64,000 nt of DNA from Triops longicaudatus (lineage: Eukaryota > Arthropoda > Branchiopoda > Notostraca > Triopsidae): positions 1-64,000 of the forward strand of contig JAGQDJ010000004.1 of NCBI GenBank assembly GCA_022885665.1, given 5' to 3'. Of the stretch, positions 54,299 to 64,000 are shown in pieces; the stretch's first letter is position 1, and each line of letters begins with the position of its first letter. Made by a program: the position numbers and the translations under genes. The notes beneath the pieces are model-generated. The model searched no databases. It worked only from the letters and a program-made list of their open reading frames with translations, and had not been told where the DNA came from.

Positions 54299-56134
54299 CT
54301 GTACGTATTTTTGTCATAGGACTACTAGAAAATCCGCTGTAAAAATGTGTTAACTAGAATAAAATCCGTTAATGATCCGCTGATGCGTGTGATTCTTAGT
54401 CAACTGAATATTTGCAAAACTTGTCTTGATGTGAGATAACAAATGAACAGCGCATTTGCGATTACGGACGATGTCGCGTAAATACTTCAGAATAAGTCAT
54501 ATGAGGTGCTTATCTACTCGATAAAATAAACAAGTGGAGAGCAAACAGATGCTCGTGTAAATGTCTCCCTAAAAAATATTTAAAATACATTAAAAATTGA
54601 TTTCTGATAATTTCTCTTTTGTCCCTCCCTTGTTGTATCCTTCGTTTCAAGGTAATTTGCACATCGGAGATTGCAAATTGTGATTTTCCACTTTTTCGCT
54701 CAGGAGATTAGTTTCATATAACGAAAACCTCCAGATGCACAGCGATTGCTTCGTCATCCGAAAACATGAAATGAAGAAAATGCAGAACAGTGGGACAACT
54801 CAAGTTTGCTCAAAACGAAGACTAGGTCACCAAAACCTGCTGGTCCACCAAAGCTCAACTGCAGCTGGAATAGAAACAATTAGTTGTACTCAAGCAGTAA
54901 AAAGACAGAAGTTATTCTTTTCAGATACTATACTGGCCAACTATGCTGTAATACATAAAAAAACACTACCAAAAAACAAATGAACTGTTTGGGGGGACAC
55001 AAGAAAAACGGGAGAGTTCTTTGCATTATGATTATAAAACTTGCAGGGCTGAGGAGCATGTTGATTTTAAGAAGAGACGAAAAGTAAGGGTAACATAGGT
55101 TGTAACGTTTGTCGACCAATGAATGAACCTTTGGATCAAATGAGCAGGAGGGCTTTTTTGCAGCATTACAAGAAGCTAAAGACTAGTCGGCTTGTCCTGC
55201 GACGAGGTAGGCTTCATAAAAAGACATGTGGTGAACGGAAGGCTGGTAATTTTTGCTTTATCAAAAAATATTAAGTAAAAATTCACAGATCCAAAAAAAA
55301 GAACCGAAAATCAGTGAACAGATCTGGCCAAAACAATGAAATTTCCATGGGGTCTAAAAAATAAAATAGTGCCCGCGCGATTACAAATGCAATCGTGAGT
55401 CTGAAAAAAAAACTGTCCATACAATCACACGTAGATCTTACACGCAAACTTTCAGTTCATTCTAAAAATAGTTGTTCTCACGCTGAAGATTCTTTCGCTT
55501 GAGTATTATAAAAAAGATCCCCGGTCTCTTTCCCACCAAGCAAGATAACAGAACGGGAATGGCTTTAAAAAAAAGTTAAGATAGGCCAAAAACAGACAAT
55601 GCGAGATGGACATGAGATAAACTTTGTACAAAAGGGTCAATCGTAACTGGCAAAATCTAGCCTTCCCGTTCATTCACTTTTTAGTTAAATTTAAAAAAAA
55701 GATAAAATTGTGCTTTTTTCGACCACAGCCCAACGTTTGCCTTTCACATAATGCCTATTGGTTTCCAGCGTCCTTAGCTGCAAAAATTTGTGCTAGTTGC
55801 TAACTCCCTCCCCGAAAATATCTTCACGAGCTTGAAATAGCTACCTATGCGCATCCCAACATACGACTTACAAAAACTGATAAACAAAAAATCACATATC
55901 CAATAACAATTTCAGATCCCACCTGAGATAAAAATAAACCCTTGCATCTTTTTAAGTTCACCACTTAAGACGTATAAAAACGCCTCGCGAAGAGTACCGG
56001 CAGGTGAGATTCCAACTCCAACTTATTTGATATTCAAAATTGGCTTCTAGTAAACTTTTCAAGTGTCATGAGAAAACGATGGGGGTGTGTCTAAACACGT
56101 CAATACGGCGTAAGTATCAGCTTCATCTCAATTT
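54299..56134 (-). other. Presumed Rbfox 3' UTR and intergenic DNA
   Basis: The region follows the Rbfox stop on the minus strand. No gene is supported. Short frames at 54735-54983 (+) and 54928-55119 (-) are AT-rich chance frames. No clear minus-strand AATAAA was found close to the stop. Confidence 0.35.
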
Positions 56135-59100
56135 TCAATATGGGGCAAATCGCTGGTAACTACTGCGGTAAACTGCCGTCTGTAATACAAAAGAAAAAAA
56201 ATTAGTTTCACAATAGTCGAATCGCTGTTTATAATGAGTTTAAAAATAAAAACCGGAAGTGGTTTTGACATTACTAGTTATATTTAAGTAAGATTTAAAA
56301 AACAAAGCAAAATGTCTTACGCCGTAGCCCGGAACTGGACCTATACTGTGGCCCAAGTATGGGTCTGCGTATGCTGCTCGCTCGTACCTGATGGATCAAG
56401 ACAAACATGTTATCTCCGTACAACAACCATTACGGGTATTACAAAAATAAGCCGGCGTCTAACGACCAGAAACAGTCTAGATATCAATGTGTGGTGAATA
56501 CATGGCCTTGAATCTTATATTTAAGGTCTTACTTTCAGTTGCGACTGGTCTTGATTTGGATTGGGCGGTTTTTCTAGTATGTAATTAGCCTTACGGGTAT
56601 TTAGCAGGGTATGTTAGTTTTGAAGCTTGGATGTGATTTTATACTAACTACGGACGCACACATTTGAGAATACGCTACTCTAATGACTGGCTGGCCCGGT
56701 ATGAACTGTTCAAAGAATGACTTACCCTGCAGGTACTGCGGCGTACGCCATGGCTGCCGGAGCACCTCCAGCCGCTGCACCGTACGCTCTCGCGGCCGCC
56801 GTCGCTGCGGCCGTGTAGTTAGCTGCCGCAGCAGCCGAGCTCAGATATCCGGCCTGGGGAAAGGTAGGTAGGTTGTTGGATAACTGATGTCAATTGAGAA
56901 AAAAAAGCCAAGGAAATGTTGATATTCCAAATGTAAAAAATTGTAAAGCGAGGGAGTATGCAAACAACACACAAAACGTTTAGTAATATCATGCCATGCC
57001 ACAAGGCAACGTGTGGGTGGCTGCAAATCTAAATCGGTTTTTGCATTCGCATTCACTAATTCCTTTTGGTCAGCCAAATGCTACTGGTTATAACGTGCAT
57101 GTCAGAACACGCAAGGATGGGATTTCAGGTTTTCGGATGAGGTATTGAAGAACTTACCATTCATGATCAACCAAAAATGCACGATGCGACACACCAAACG
57201 TTTGTTATGGAAATCAAACTTGTGCTGACTTGCAAAACTTAACTTGAACCAACCGCAAAAACTTATCAAAATGCAGCAAAAAATCAAATGTTACTCGCAC
57301 GTCCCTTTTTAGATGCTAACTACACAAGGCAAAACAATATACATCCTGACCACAACTCACCTGGAGCCTGTAGGTATCTGCTGTTGCTTGTGCGGCCAAA
57401 AAAGGATCGTAGGCTGAGTACATTCCCCTGTTAGAACAAAAATATCGATTGGACTCATGTTCTAAGTATACATGTAAATAAATATTCTTAAAAAATCAAT
57501 AATTGTATAAAAACACACACACACACACAAAAAAAAAAATAAGACGACAGAAGTAACCTATATAGAAATCTTAATATCACAGAAATCTACACAAAAATTA
57601 CCACAAAAATATATTTAAAAATATATCCTCACCCGAGTCCAGCTGCAGCTAGCGCTGACGGTCTAGCTAGTGCTGCAGCGGCTGCGGCAGCCGCAGCAGG
57701 ATACGCTCTGACACGAGCGCCTGGTCTCTGGATAGCCACGCCTCTCAATGCTGCTGCGGCATCGAGTCCTACTAACGTCACGCAAATCAAAATCTAGTTA
57801 GTTTTCGAAGACAGCTGACTCTTCCTTTCCAAAAATTGACATACAATATACAACCAAGAGAATTTATTTTGAGAATGAACCAAACTACGCGTGCCATGCA
57901 ACAAGCCAAGTGCGCTATGTCACCTAAGTGCATTTCTAGGGTGGACCACGCCCGGGAAGAGGGGAAATTCCAGAAAAAGGGAACACGGGATCATTCACGG
58001 GTAGCAAAAATGACCAAGTAGGATAATGTGACACATTTGTGTTACAGTGTGCTAGTGGAGGTTTACTAGATAGCAAATTGTGCTAGGGAACTGCACGAAA
58101 TGCCCAAAGAAACGTGGCAAATGAAGGAAAGGGGGGAGGGGGTCGCATTGTTTTGCTGGTGCTTATTAATGCCACAGCCAGAGGATAGGAGTAGACAGCC
58201 CAGTGCTCACCTAACGTGGTGGGAAGAGCTCCGCTCCGCGTTAGAAATACTGGCCAGGCCAACGCACACAAGTTTTGTGGTGACGGAACAAGGTTCGAAA
58301 AACGAGGACGCGGGGGAATAATTTTTGGAGCATTGATGAAAGGATTTGTCGTTTTTTAGGTAAACAAAGGCGCAGAAAAACGGGCAAAGAAAAAATACAG
58401 AAGTATTATAAGAAAAACGGACAAAATAGCCGGGCAAGGAAATTCATTGGCTTCAGTTACCATTCTTCCCTATCCCACCAAAAATAATCCATTACGACGT
58501 TTCTGCGAGTTTTACAATTATTCAGGTTAAATACTCCTATCAAGTCCACCGTATCCCTTTTTTACAAGCTCAATTACCCAGGACGGTTTTTACATGGCGA
58601 GACGATTGTTAGTGTCAACTAAGCGATACAAATTATTGGTGATGGAAAATTCCCAAAATATACAACCGATGATTAAGCATGCGTCAATGTTAGTGAAATG
58701 GAGAACTGAGGACTCAACTAATTCGGAAACCAAGGTAAACGTAAAGAAACCATACAAGCTTTGTCTAAAAAAGAATTATTGTGACATGCCGCAGTGAAAT
58801 CATTATATAAACTATGTCCTTTTTGAAAACTCGGCCCATCAACATGGTAAACCATTCTTAACAACGGAATGTGGTAATGGAAAAACTTACCACTGGGCAC
58901 GACTGTTGATGGCTTCTTAGACTGAACACGAGCGGTTGCATTGTTCACCTACGCGCGTTCATTGAAGGAAATAGAACGTTATTAGTTTCCATTCTCGCAC
59001 CGGTGGTCAATGTTTAGCATGCACTAAGAATTACAACCTAATGATAAGACTTGGCACTTGGAAACTCTTTTTAAATCTTTCTTAGCACGTGCAATACATT

Positions 59101-62100
59101 GTCAAAATTTTGCCTCCACCACCTCAAATTTAGTCATCTACGTTATATCAACTCTTGCTATGAGAAAAATAAAAGAAAAGGTTTCCATACAAGGTAAATT
59201 AGGGTAAAGTGTCATCAGGGATTTTTTTGCAACTTGTGTCAATCTTGTCTTCCCCTTATAAAAAAAAATAATCATCAAGATTTGAAAAGCTAGTTGTTTT
59301 CTGATCAATGGCTGAGCGGTTACCAATCACCACAAGCTATGGGCATTCTAAATAATAATAAAAAAAAACACAAGGCCGCGTAAGTGTGTTTCCAATCCAA
59401 CAAACGAAATTGCCCCGTAACACACTGTTTTTTTTTTGCTTTTATGGGTAATAAACGAGACTATATGCCGTATGCAAGAAAAAAAAGACAGGAAAGCAAT
59501 AAATCACACGGAAGCTAAAAGCTAGAAAAAGACTCGGTAACGGGCCAATTCATCCAGTTTTCTGTTTTTTGTGTTACTTGAACTTTTCGTAAGTTTAAAA
59601 AAAAAATAAGTTTTGAACCATAGTGTCGGTTCTCCAAGAAAAACTACTTTTTCGCGTATTATAATAGCAAACAAACAGACTAAGATTGATTTCTAGAGAA
59701 AAACACAAGAAAAATCACCCTTCGAGCCCCCACAAGCTACGTTATCATGTGTACATGGGGACAAAAGTAGGGAACGCCCTATGTAAAAAGGTAATTGAGG
59801 TAATGGGGAGGGGAAATGTGGTTGAGGTGGTTAAGGAAAATAATAGCCAAATATCTATTACACGGAAAAAAAGTTGTCGTGAGTTGGTGCTACAAGCTAC
59901 AGTTATCACAAGGCTGTGTGCGTTCGGTCAAAAAATAGTATCGGTTGCCAGTTTCTTTTAGCCTATGCTTTTTTGCTGGTCTGATTTGTAAGAAGAGGCA
60001 GCCGAAAAAAAACATCACATCCGGAAAAGGACCATTTCATGGCAGATTTGAGCACATTAAAAAATAGGAAGGACGAGGGTGATAAAGGAGGATCCACATT
60101 CTCCAGAATCCCAAGGCCCAGGCCACAAAACGTTTTGCTGCCCTCAAATCATGAAGAGGCACCAACCACGAATCAGTGTAATAATAATAATATGTTGCGG
60201 GGAGGTTTTTGTGCGAACATGAGCCAAGAGGAAATAAATTCCAAAATAAATAAATATAAAGGAAAAATGCTAAGAATTTCAGTCATATTCAAACATAGCT
60301 TCCAAAAAGCTAGTACCAAATAACCCACATTAAGATTAGCCAATGTTAGAAGTTTTAGGAAACGCATCAAGTCAAACATTGGTCCGCAATCAATCTAAAA
60401 AAAAAAGAAAGGTTTTCCCCCGCCAAACACAGGCCACGCAAGTCCAGTTTCCCACATTCCCAGCGTTTTTAAACGGGACCACAGACACGGATTCCACAAA
60501 GCAACTAATACGGATATATTTTGGTGATTGTGTTTTCAACAATAAGTTTGAGAAGTGAAATGTTTTACAGAGGTAACTTTCCAAAAAATAAATGACGAAT
60601 AAAGGCCATGCAGCCACAAGTTGTCTAGTTTCTTTCATCTATGGAAAGGTTTTTCCCAAAAAATAACAAGCCTTGTCGTACTGGCGGGCTTACCTTACGG
60701 CTGTTCTACAAGCTAGCTGTAGAAGACTTCCGCGTTGCGAATCGCCGTGGCCTGTGTTGTGTTCTAATAATGACCAATATAATAATAATTGTTCTGTTTT
60801 TATCTCCTGTTGGCTCGTTTTCATCACAATCTCAACTCGTCCACTAAGATATGAACATCGAACTCTTCTCTGAAGGTATACAATGAAAGTAACTTGGTGC
60901 CATAAAATCCTGCCATCGCACACCGAACACTTCATTCGCAATCATCACAAGGAGTCACAGCAAAGAAAAAGTTTCACCGGTGAGGAAACTTAATTGTCTA
61001 AGAAGAAGACTTGATGCCCGCATATTTCTACTATCCAATTTTACACACAGTCATTCAATACGAAGCAAACGAATGCTGGGCTTAAGTTAAATTTCCTCGA
61101 ATCCAAACACTTTCTTTGCATGTGACTTGACCCAAGTTTGTAGCATTATTTATATGACACATCAACGAAAAAATCGAAAAAGGAAAAAAAAAGTTCATGC
61201 ACACCTCTATTTTGCGTCCCTCAACCACGGTGCCATGAAGCTTCTCTCGTGCGCGGTCGGCATCAGCACTACTTGCGAACGTTACAAAACCGAACCCCTG
61301 CATGCCAAGACACAAAAAAGAAAAAAAAAGAAAAAAAAAAGGTAGAAACAATGGTCTCTCTCTTTTTCAGCATGCGTCGGCGATCGAACTTATTTTTGGT
61401 CAAATCTTTGTTTTCGAACATGGCGTTTGTTTGCTTGGCTTGCTAACAGAAGTCAATATGGGCATTAATTCAAAGAGAGAGATGGCGAAAGAGAGAGAAA
61501 AGAGTAGGTAGAGATTGAAAGAGGTCAAAATCCAAAAGATGACACTCGAGTCAACAAGAGTACACGAAATCGACAAGCAAGTTTCCGTACCCGAAAACTT
61601 GCCTAGCTGGATGAATTGTTGCTTTTTCAAAATTGGCAGCTATAACAAGGTCAGAAGGGGGTGAATTCAAAGGGAGATACCGAAACGGGGGAATGAGGGT
61701 AATGTATGTCGCTTTTATAGAGAAAAGGTATTTTGCGCCAGGCTAGTTAATTAAGATGTCAACGATCATCTTGCACAAGGGAGGCGGCGTGCAAATACAT
61801 TCGTTTCAGGCCGGTGTAGAAGGCACTATAAATTCCAGTTCAAAATTAAGTAAACAACAACGACACCCAAACTAGCCTCGCCCACGATTTGCAAATCCCC
61901 CAATGGCCGAAACCTATACTAAGATATCAAGCACCATCTTCCAATCACAAGACAAGAAACAGATTTTACGCTTTTTCTATCCCTAAATTATAAGAAAAAC
62001 AAAAACCATTATTTATAAAATGTCAGTATTATTAACAAATTTAACATTCTTCTAATTCTTAGTGTCTAAGTTTCTTTTACTTCAGTATTTTTTAAATAAA

Positions 62101-63332
62101 AAATAGCTGAACATTTCCATTTTTATTTTCTTCGAATTATTTGAAATTTTGAGCACTTGATAATTTTTTCACAAAAAAGTTATGCTTTTTGTTAAAAGTT
62201 TCAGTCTCGAATCAAAAAATAGCCTTTGATATGCTTAAATAAAGGCAGAAGGTCAAGAATTGGGTTAGGTGGTTTAAGGATAAGGTTGAAGACAAGGTTT
62301 AGGTTTGGTACAGGTTGTATTTTTAGTAAGGTAAAAACGTAGGTCAAGGTAACAGGAAACACAACAGGACGTAAAAAACGAGCAATGAAACGAATAAATT
62401 AGCATAGAGATTCCCAGCAGCAAAAAACTGGGACATTAAAAAGGTTATTTATTAGCGTTTTGGTGCCAGTGTTGTGTGCGCTTTTGTGAAACAGGGGAGA
62501 CCAACCTAGCAAGTGAAACTTCGTCGTGTTCTGGCTTCGGTTATCCGTTGCTTCATGTCGCGCAACACCTTGCTGTTCTGGGTTTCGCCTAAGAAAGGAA
62601 GCTGTCGTAAAGTTGTGACAGTGGCCGATTTTCCACCGTGGAAAAACATGGGACATATTTTGGGAGGGTATTCATGACATTTCAAGCTGCTCCAAGGAGA
62701 CGGTGCTGTGAAAGAAGTTATGAGTAGGAAACAATGGGTGGGAATAACCACAGAAACTTGCCCATTGAGTTTCATACGAGTTAAACACAAGAAAAGAACA
62801 TGGGGTTCGCCCAACACAACCCTTTCGGAGTTAACGTCAAACTGATAGGAAATTACATCGAAAAGTGAAAAATCTCGCTGATTAACGAAGCGATTCTCGT
62901 CCATAAAATTTCAACAAAAAACTCTTTTATGCGTTGCTAAAGGGTCCTACAACCCTTTTGACTCAAACTTATAAATCTTCTCCGTTTTTAGACTCGCATT
63001 ACGCTTGGACGTGAAGCACTTCGTTTACAGGACTTTTGCCAAAGCAGTTTATCTCCCCGCTTTCGGTTTACGCCAGCCAAATAATTCTTAGCTTAAACTG
63101 GTGTTTACTGTCCATTTGACTAAAGTGAAACAAAACGACGCTGTATTATAACCGGTAGCGGGAAGTTTTGCATAAACTGCCTTGTTCACAAGGTAGTTAG
63201 ACCCAATCAAGTGGGCCATTCACAGCCAACGCGTTCGGGAACGGGAGGAAGTAACCAACAAAGAAACCCAAGCATTACCTTAGAACCGCGTTCATTGAAG
63301 ATAATTTCCACGTCGAGAATGGTGCCAAATTG
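56135..63332 (-). CDS. RBFOX: Rbfox family RNA-binding splicing factor (3' part, N-terminus beyond window)
   Basis: Eight exons in transcript order: 63332-63279, 61297-61205, 58948-58891, 57768-57633, 57427-57361, 56853-56726, 56387-56321, 56179-56135. Phases agree and give 215 aa. The protein binds UGCAUG in introns to regulate alternative splicing. The second half of the RRM is present: QFGTILDVEIIFNERGSK (54-nt exon), GFGFVTFASSADADRAREKL (RNP1, 93-nt exon) and VNNATARV. The exon lengths match vertebrate RBFOX genes. The C-terminal part is Ala/Tyr/Gly-rich (runs of Ala at aa 90-160, RAYPAAAA, GYLSSAAAAANYTAAA, AYADPYLGHSIG) and ends TAVYRSSYQRFAPY, the family's usual terminus. The exons with the start codon and first RRM strand (HVSNIPFRFRDPDL-type) lie right of 64000. 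A read-through past 56321 would give a different end. Confidence 0.93.
57512..57530. repeat. (CA)n microsatellite
   Basis: A run of about eight CA units followed by an A tract, in an intron of the Rbfox gene. Confidence 0.8.
58949..61204 (-). other. Rbfox intron between the 93-nt and 58-nt exons
   Basis: 2.26 kb. The plus-strand frame at 60039-60323 has no recognised domain and no supporting signals. No repeats are recognised. Confidence 0.55.
61196..61201 (-). promoter_or_regulatory. TGCATG Rbfox motif on the 5' splice site of the 93-nt exon
   Basis: On the minus strand intron positions +4 to +9 after the 93-nt RRM exon read TGCATG, the exact Rbfox binding site. It overlaps the U1/U6-pairing region of the donor. 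Confidence 0.65.
61298..63278 (-). other. Rbfox intron between the 54-nt and 93-nt exons
   Basis: 2.0 kb. It ends in a long polypyrimidine tract (minus strand) before the 93-nt exon. A degenerate AGGTT-rich stretch lies at 62260-62350. The minus-strand frame at 62506-62904 (132 codons) has no recognised family. Confidence 0.55.
61301..61305 (-). promoter_or_regulatory. GCATG Rbfox motif at the 3' splice site of the 93-nt exon
   Basis: The acceptor reads GGCATGCAG on the minus strand, so GCATG covers intron positions -8 to -4. A further GCATG lies at 61371-61375, about 75 bases upstream of the exon. Confidence 0.65.
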
Positions 63333-64000
63333 CTGCAAGGGGAGAAACAAGAGAGAAAAAGGACACAAATGAGTTCAACATTCTCCATAAATCCCACACC
63401 TTCTTGTAAACTGCATAAATACGACAAGTGCATAGCACGTATCCTGGAACTAACACTTCTACCCTGTGAACTACGGACGCAAACACCCTCGGTCGATCAA
63501 TAAGTTCCCCACAAAATTTGCCCTTTGTCTCCTACACACCCCTGGAGAAGACGACAATTCTCCATAAGAGAACAGTCCATTTTTTTTCTAAACAAGACAT
63601 GACAGCGACTTAAAAAAGTACGACACGCTGAGCTTCACTAGTGTGCCAGTTCCCCGCCATAGTGAACATAGGCCATTTTGGCTTTAGACACCCGTTTACT
63701 TATACAAGCTGTTTTTGCTTTCCTGTCTGCTGGGCTTCCATTGCCAGAACGTGCGCTACTAACCCTTAAAAAATAATACCCAAAAAGCAAAAGAAAAAGC
63801 TTTCCTACTGACTCGAGCTACGCACGTTTTGAAACTATGTCGGAACTATTATTGCAAGTTTCTTTTCCCTTATTAAAGACCAATTCTAACCAAGACTTTC
63901 TTTCTCCTGATATCTTTTTTACAGCCTTCGTTTACAAACACTGGGACCGTTATACAGTCCATTTTTGCTTTAAATAATCCTTATTATAAACTGCATACCA
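63333..64000 (-). other. Upstream Rbfox intron, right edge
   Basis: I see no reverse-strand match to the first half of the RRM here, so the preceding exon must lie beyond the window. Confidence 0.5.

Noticed and set aside
62506..62904. 132-codon minus-strand ORF in an Rbfox intron
   Set aside because: No family resemblance and no splice sites compatible with the Rbfox frame.
1..64000. CRISPR arrays, operons, phage or bacterial mobile elements
   Set aside because: None seen. Spliced genes and U6 show eukaryotic nuclear DNA.

Overview
The window is eukaryotic nuclear DNA, almost certainly from an arthropod. Genes are broken by GT-AG introns (about 50 bp to 10 kb), and the proteins match animal families. 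The alpha-actinin N-terminus, the Pointed-P2-type Ets factor and the alanine-rich Rbfox point to Arthropoda. A crustacean, a basal hexapod or a chelicerate all fit; I cannot name the species. About 30% or less is exonic. The rest is introns, UTRs and old transposon debris. There is no bacterial, plasmid, phage or CRISPR feature.

Layout. (1) 1-1.6 kb: the end of a hAT-like element, a decayed DNA transposon with a transposase relic, and a U6 snRNA gene on the minus strand. (2) 2.0-7.8 kb: a tight cluster of three small-intron genes. TMEM192 (+) converges on NUSAP1 (-), and NUSAP1 is divergent from a C19orf47-type SAM-domain gene (+) with only 147 bp between the start codons. (3) 10.2-19.6 kb: alpha-actinin (+), 12 exons per transcript, with one pair of mutually exclusive exons. 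(4) 19.7-29.2 kb: a gene-poor stretch with a MITE, a possible solo LTR and one candidate upstream exon. (5) 29.2-48 kb: an Ets1/Pointed-P2 transcription factor (+) spread over nine or more coding exons and large introns. (6) 50.0-50.9 kb: mitochondrial ATP synthase coupling factor 6 (+). (7) 50.9-54.3 kb: no intact gene, but coding-like relics, including the C-terminal acetyltransferase-like domain of O-GlcNAcase with broken splice sites and a stop, and a tRNA-derived SINE. (8) 56.1-64 kb: the 3' two thirds of an Rbfox RNA-binding protein gene (-), whose first exons lie beyond the right edge.

The genes do not form one pathway. They are conserved neighbours with separate jobs: a lysosomal membrane protein, spindle microtubule bundling, a nuclear SAM protein, the sarcomere/cytoskeleton, a MAPK-responsive transcription factor, ATP synthase and a splicing factor. 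The most interesting signals are regulatory. They are GCATG motifs sitting on both splice sites of the Rbfox 93-nt RRM exon (matching the mammalian self-repression switch), the alpha-actinin exon pair whose 86-bp length enforces exclusive use, and phase-compatible alternative first exons in the Ets gene. I did not find a convincing undescribed biological system. Exon boundaries were set by hand from splice consensus, reading phase and family similarity recalled from memory. No alignment or search was run.
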